43,545 nucleotides of DNA, taken from Bigelowiella natans CCMP2755. Lineage: Eukaryota > Cercozoa > Chlorarachniophyceae. Location: the NCBI GenBank assembly GCA_000320545.1, contig ADNK01000262.1:1-43545 (forward strand), in the 5' to 3' direction. Under the pieces are notes generated by a model. It did not search any database, was not told the DNA's origin, and worked only from the letters and a program-made list of their open reading frames with translations. The first letter of the stretch is position 1. Each line of letters starts with the position of its first letter. A program made the position numbers and the translations under genes. This document shows positions 38,534-43,545 of the stretch, piece after piece.

Positions 38534-38767
38534 ATTCCGCTGACGTTCATTTTGATGTCCATTTTTCTCCTCCTCACTATTACCTTCTGTAGAGATACGC
38601 CTCCTTCGTTTGAGGAGTGTTGTGTGGAAATCGGTGCTTGGCGTGTTGCATTTGCTTGTCGTTCACCATTTCCTCAGCATAGTCCTTCAACCCGTCGATC
38701 CACGAGTAGCCAACGCCATCGGAAAACTGCTCCTTTTGTCGGTAAAGAACCTAAACATTTATCGTCG

Positions 38768-38799
<32 letters not shown>

Positions 38800-39160
38800 T
38801 GACTGAGGAGCCATCATTTGAGGTTATAGCTGCACGTGTGCAAAACTATTTCAGATGAACATCGGCATTTGTGTATCATCCACTGCCATCATCAATTCGT
38901 CGTTGTCAATCCATCGATGGCTTATTCTCACCAAGCCCTTCTATCGATCTACAACAGCATCCCTTCCTCCTCCTCCTCCTCCTCCTCCTCCTACTACTAC
39001 TAGTAGTACTGCTAGTACCTCATTTGGCAGGTAAGGATCTTCCGGCGTGTCAAACGCAGCGCGCATGATCCACTTCTCGATGCGGCCACCCTTGACGTCA
39101 ATCATCCTACGAACAACGGTTATTGTGGGATGGATTCTTCAATGCACATGCAGCGATAAT

Positions 39161-39191
<31 letters not shown>

Positions 39192-39428
39192 CAGAATAGC
39201 GGGCTGTTTACTATTACTTCTCTTGTGGGTCGATGTTCATTGCCAATTCGAGGAAGTCTTTGTCCAAAAATGGCACCCGTGCCTCGATACCCCATGCCGA
39301 AGTTGATTTGTTTGCGCTATTATTGGGAGAGGGGGGGGGAAGGGGAGGGGAGAGTATCAAGGAGTTGACATCTACGGAATAGGATGAATGAATGACTATA
39401 TCAGGATCTACTATCGATCAACAACATT

Positions 39429-39459
<31 letters not shown>

Positions 39460-39601
39460 CGGTATGCTGCCAGTGGGTTGAGTGCGTGCGCGTGTGCGTG
39501 TGTGTGCGCCGAAAAACATCAAGGATTTTGATGCCGAACCGAAGGCAGTCGAAGAGATGAAGGGCGTCAAGCTTTCTCACACACTCGTGATGAAACTGTC
39601 A

Positions 39602-39632
<31 letters not shown>

Positions 39633-40705
39633 AAGAAGAAGAAGGACATTATAATACGCAGGAGCGGTAGAAGTTGTCGTACCAGTAGGAGAATTATAGA
39701 TAAGAGAGGGGAGAAGGAGAAGGGGGGGGGGGGGGGGGGAAAAAAAAACGGAAGAAGAGGATAGATATGGGTTTCCTACAAGTACTACTATTACCTCTTC
39801 CCTGGTAGGCGCTTTGTGGAAATACCAGTAACCGCCAAACACTTCATCAGCACCTCACCAGAGAGAACATCTGGAGAGGAAAATACCGTAAATATGGGAG
39901 AATTAGAATACTTATGATAAGAAGAAGACGAAGCTAGGGGCGACGCGGATTATGACCAATCCAGCGATGTACAGGATGAAAATCGAGATTATATACATAA
40001 CCAATATTGTAAATCCATTATTGTACGACTTTGAAACCTTCTGAGTGCAACCCCTATCACCGCCACCACTACCACTACCATCATTATCATCATTATCATC
40101 ATTATCATCATTATTGTCATTATCATTGTTTCGATCATCATCATCATCATCATCATCATCATTATCCCTACTGTCATCATCATCCCTGTACACAGTCATC
40201 ACCATCACTGACCTTGATTCCAATAGATTTGATTTTACGCGCCATAAGGAACCTTGGAGGAAGATGTCAGAGGGTTGGGGGCACCGATTATAGTCGTTAC
40301 AAGAGGACAATGAATGTTGGGATTTAGTGCTCTGTCAATATCTTCTCTCCACATTCTTCTTCGTTTTTATCGTCTTCTTATTCTCATTCCTCTTACATGG
40401 GCGTCGATGCTCGAATCGTCGTCACGTCGTACGTCTCAAGATGATAAATAACCTTGTGGGGAGAATAAATGATCTATTGGCCATGGAGAAACGGATGGAA
40501 GGATGATGATGATGATGATGATGATGACATCAACGAATATTGATGGTGGTGGTGGCAGATAGGATGTTTCTGCTTCCAAACTCCTCCCTAATATCAGGAG
40601 TCATTTAATCACCTCTTCAAGGGCGTCAATTCCTTGATTGACGGTGAACGTGTAGTTGTGGTGCTTTGTGCCAAGGAAGTCTGCAACTTTCCTGAGGAAG
40701 GATGG

Positions 40706-40737
<32 letters not shown>

Positions 40738-41397
40738 ATGATGAGCATCGACGATAAATTGAAACTCATATGAGCGAGTAGGAAGGACAGGGGGGAGGGG
40801 AGAGAAGGAAGCTGAAACGAAACAATAATGATGCTGGGCTAAATTATATCCAAAGGCTCGTTCTCCCTTCTCTCCCCTCTTTTTCTGTGATATATACTTT
40901 GCAGCAATGAGGTCTGGAGATCCTTCAAGGCCAATGGAGAATGAATGGACTTCGTTGAGTACCGAGGACATTTCTCCCCTGTCTGTCTTTCTCTTTGCGA
41001 TTGAAGCTACCAACGAGGAATCGAGGCCCCCGGAAAGAAGCACTCCCCAAGGGACGTCAGCCATCATTCTACGAGGGAAAGAACAGCAGCAGTAGCAGCA
41101 GGGAAGTAATGATGGCATATTCTATTGTCATGTATTTTCCAGAATCGGTATCGTCATCGTCGTCATCATCATCATCATCATCATTATCATATAGGAGTCA
41201 TCTGATTTTGCTCAGTAGCGGAAGTGGGATGATGACGGTGATGGTGAAGATGATGATATGTGCTACTCCTACTACTACTACTACCACTACTACTGCGACC
41301 ACTACTACTGTTATTACCTGCGCTGAACTGCCTGTTCAAAAGCTGCTCGCACAGAGGACAGATCGAGCTTCTCGGCTGGCACTCCTGAGGCGCGCAT

Positions 41398-41433
<36 letters not shown>

Positions 41434-41826
41434 AGGAATGCGTTTTCGTGGGTTGCTGCACCGTGGACCACTACTACTGCTACTGCTACTACCAATAGAT
41501 ATTAGGGAACACAACTTTCTTTGCCAATGCTAAAGATGGTGCGTGATGAGGATGCGTCTTTTTCCTACCACCACCGCTACTACTACTACTACTACCACTA
41601 CTACTACTATTACTACTACATGACAAAGCAATGCTGCTCACGTACTTCCATCCGCCCATTCCGGCTCGTACCACTTGTTTAGGTTTCCATTCTTGCTATC
41701 GTAGTAGTGGCCAGGGGGGAAGCTCTGCAGCAGTGCATGTAGTAGTAGTAGTAGTAGTAGTAGCAGCGGTAGCCATGATTGAGAAGTAGCAAGATGGTTG
41801 TTTGAAATATACACACACACATAGAA

Positions 41827-41870
<44 letters not shown>

Positions 41871-42520
41871 ACATCTTACCTTATACTCGCTGCACACATC
41901 GATGAGTCCTTTAAGCTCAGATGAGAACATCACGGATCCATCCGCACCTGGTTGGTGATTTAAGGATGATTTAATGACAAGATGAAGGATGATTTAAGGA
42001 TGATTTAATGACGAGATGAATGATGATATGAGCGATGTCAACGACTATTATTACACGATCTAAGGAGATTTAATTCTCCCGTAGATCATAGACGCTGCAA
42101 TCACATGCTATTGTTGTGGGTTAATTTGCCGCAACACAGAGTGCATTGCTACGTTACTATCACCATCATCATTATCATCATCATCGTCATCATCATTCTA
42201 CTATTATTGATCTATTCTTAATCATCTTCGTCATCTTCTTCTTCCTATGGGGCTCACTCCTCCTCTCTCCTCTCCTGCTGCGCTACTACTGATTTGCACA
42301 TCTGCAGCACCTACCAAATCCCATATACATGGGTGTGATTCCGATATGGTCCTGGAGAAGGAAAGAAGAAGAAGAAGAAGTAGAAGAAGAAGAAGAATGC
42401 AGTCACAAAACGATCAAAAACTGCCTTGTTTTTGAATGAATGGAAATTGGTTAGGCCCATCATCATCACGGTAAAACTATGGGATAATAATGTAGAAGAG
42501 GGTACACACGCATACACACA

Positions 42521-42558
<38 letters not shown>

Positions 42559-42727
42559 AATATATACACGCACTAAAATCCATGCGAAACGAAGGCCGTC
42601 TGCGGCAGCAGCTTCGGAACAATAACCGTCATTTCATAGGTAAATAATCACCCGCACAGCGATGTAGCGCTCATTTTTCTTGTCGTAAAGAACGAAGGAG
42701 AACATTCCTGAGGAGCACACATTCACG

Positions 42728-42766
<39 letters not shown>

Positions 42767-43191
42767 TATATATTTGTGCATATAATCGTTATATTATAGT
42801 GATATATTATCTGTGTGGAAGAGAGAGAGAAAGTAAAGAGAGATATTTTATAATGGCCGTTCTTCTGGTCCCTTATTAACGCATACAGCAAACAGCTACA
42901 CACCTCGCAACTTGTTGATGAACTCTACCCCGTATTCTTGGTACAGAGGAATAATAACCTGGAGGAGGGGGGAGAGAACATCAAAAGAGTGAAGAAACGT
43001 TCGATTGGAAATAATACGCTGCTGCTGCTGCTGCTACTGCTTCGATTTGTGAGATGAACGAATGCTACTTGATTGGTTGCCAACAAGAAAATTTGACAAA
43101 ATATGTCAAAACATGCCAAAACAGGAAAAAACTATCAGTGCGCTATAATAACGAGGATTCTATAGTAAAATCGTAGCAAAAGTGCTAGTGA

Positions 43192-43227
<36 letters not shown>

Positions 43228-43371
43228 TGGTAGTTTGTCAGTAGTGGTAGCATCTCCATCATCACCACCATCTTCTCACCTCACAATCTGAATCTGTTTT
43301 GAAGTCGTATGAAGACTTGAGCTCCCCACGAAGCTCTTTGTGATTGTAGATCTCGCCGTTCACTGAGAGAA
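38062..43371 (-). CDS. Asparagine synthetase (glutamine-hydrolysing), 5' end outside window
   Basis: Makes asparagine from aspartate, glutamine and ATP in the cytosol. Eighteen exons are visible: 43371-43280, 42958-42904, 42707-42652, 42351-42315, 41947-41880, 41724-41646, 41384-41318, 41068-40898, 40691-40613, 40452-40397, 40252-40213, 39870-39795, 39595-39540, 39316-39218, 39106-39019, 38750-38584, 38380-38341, 38193-38062. Glutaminase-domain landmarks are [33 protein letters not shown] and [13 protein letters not shown]. The synthetase domain has the PP-loop [78 protein letters not shown] and ADPSGRAV near the end. The catalytic N-terminal Cys lies beyond the right edge. RDHIGIT replaces the usual RDPIGIT. 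Exon 39870-39795 is two bases short: the expected [13 protein letters not shown] is broken by two one-base losses. Nearly every intron holds a microsatellite. Confidence 0.95.
38497..38800. repeat. (TCA)n trinucleotide tracts in asparagine synthetase introns
   Basis: Runs at about 38500-38532 and 38768-38798, each in a separate intron. On the gene's strand they read (GAT/ATG)n. Confidence 0.95.
38966..39192. repeat. (CTC)n and (CAA)n tracts
   Basis: (CTC)n with CTA/TAG at about 38967-39005 and (CAA)n at about 39162-39191, in two successive introns of the asparagine synthetase gene. Confidence 0.94.
39425..39745. repeat. (GT)n, (GAA)n and poly-G tracts
   Basis: GT run at about 39432-39459, GAA run at 39603-39643 and an 18-base G run at about 39722-39739. 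Read on the gene's strand, the GAA run is a (TTC)n pyrimidine tract that ends eight bases before the acceptor of exon 39595-39540. Confidence 0.94.
40079..40740. repeat. (TCA/TTA)n and (GAT)n tracts
   Basis: Runs at about 40079-40165, 40503-40527 and 40704-40737, each in a different intron of the asparagine synthetase gene. Confidence 0.94.
41155..41866. repeat. (TCA)n, (CTA)n, (GT)n, (TAG)n and (GA)n tracts
   Basis: Runs at about 41157-41185 (TCA), 41265-41310 (CTA), 41405-41433 (GT), 41570-41620 (CTA), 41738-41762 (TAG) and 41829-41866 (GA), spread over three introns. Confidence 0.94.
42160..42765. repeat. (TCA)n, (GAA)n, (CA)n and (TA)n tracts
   Basis: Runs at about 42168-42196, 42366-42398, 42513-42556 and 42730-42772, in three introns. 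Confidence 0.93.
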
Positions 43372-43545
43372 CTATCTAACTCCGTTGAAACATTTCACGA
43401 CAAAATAGCAAGAGTGAGGATGGGGGGTGGAGGACGGAGAGAGTGACACATCGTGGTATTGTATTGTTGCGATGATGATTACAATTGTCATGATCAAGGT
43501 GAAAAAGAAAACGACGGCCCTCTCTCTCTCTCTCTCTCTCTCTCT
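43020..43545. repeat. (CTG)n, (TAG)n and terminal (CT)n tracts
   Basis: CTG run at about 43019-43036, TAG run at about 43193-43222 and a CT run from about 43521 to the window end. Between 43372 and 43545 I see no further exon of the asparagine synthetase gene. Confidence 0.92.

Noticed and set aside
40031-40327. His- and Ser-rich frames
   Set aside because: They are translations of (TCA)n/(TTA)n repeats inside an asparagine synthetase intron.
41489-41674. Segment [10 protein letters not shown] as a possible asparagine synthetase exon
   Set aside because: Including it breaks phase. Joining 41646 directly to 41384 keeps phase and gives [15 protein letters not shown].

Overview
This window is nuclear DNA of a eukaryote. 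Every recognisable gene but one or two is cut by short canonical GT-AG introns (most 43-300 bp), intergenic and intronic DNA is crowded with simple repeats such as (TA)n, (CA)n, (GA)n and (TCA)n, and the products are eukaryotic: kinesin-14, HOP2, FANCI, a WDR54-like WD40 protein, a PARP-type WGR protein and a purple-acid-phosphatase-like enzyme. Compact genes and tiny introns suggest a protist or alga. I cannot fix the lineage from the sequence.

Layout, left to right: ankyrin-repeat protein (-, 3' end off the left edge, start about 3369); kinesin-14 (-, 8949 to 4576); EF-hand protein (+, about 9.6 kb to 11541); HOP2 meiotic protein (-, 14246 to 12586); unrecognised coiled-coil/Ser-rich protein (+, 14758 to about 18163); WGR+WWE protein (-, 20273 to 18988); FANCI (+, 20463 to 25642); WDR54-like protein (-, 29997 to 26968); Pro-rich/coiled-coil material with a terminal C2H2 finger (+, about 30.0 to 33.1 kb); small repeat-containing secreted-type protein (-, 34756 to 34181); metallophosphoesterase (+, 35360 to 37018); glutamine-hydrolysing asparagine synthetase (-, 5' end off the right edge, stop at 38062). 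Most exon models were checked by reading phase across each splice junction.

From the kinesin onward the genes alternate strand strictly. They form head-to-head pairs with short shared upstream regions (about 20 to 600 bp between start codons) and tail-to-tail neighbours separated by spacers of about 0.8-1.3 kb. Several of those spacers are rich in palindromic words (CTAG, GCATGC, GTAC). Two pairs are thematically notable. FANCI shares a 189-bp upstream region with a protein joining a WGR domain to a WWE domain (ADP-ribose reader modules) without a catalytic domain. HOP2 shares a 511-bp region with the coiled-coil protein. Both shared regions carry a GCGGGAAG word resembling an E2F site.

Several otherwise intact genes (asparagine synthetase, HOP2, WGR-WWE, perhaps two more) contain single-base frame breaks. 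These look most like consensus errors in homopolymers but need checking. The strongest candidates for new biology are the WGR-WWE protein and its pairing with FANCI, the displaced ubiquitin-acceptor lysine in FANCI, and the two-repeat small protein.
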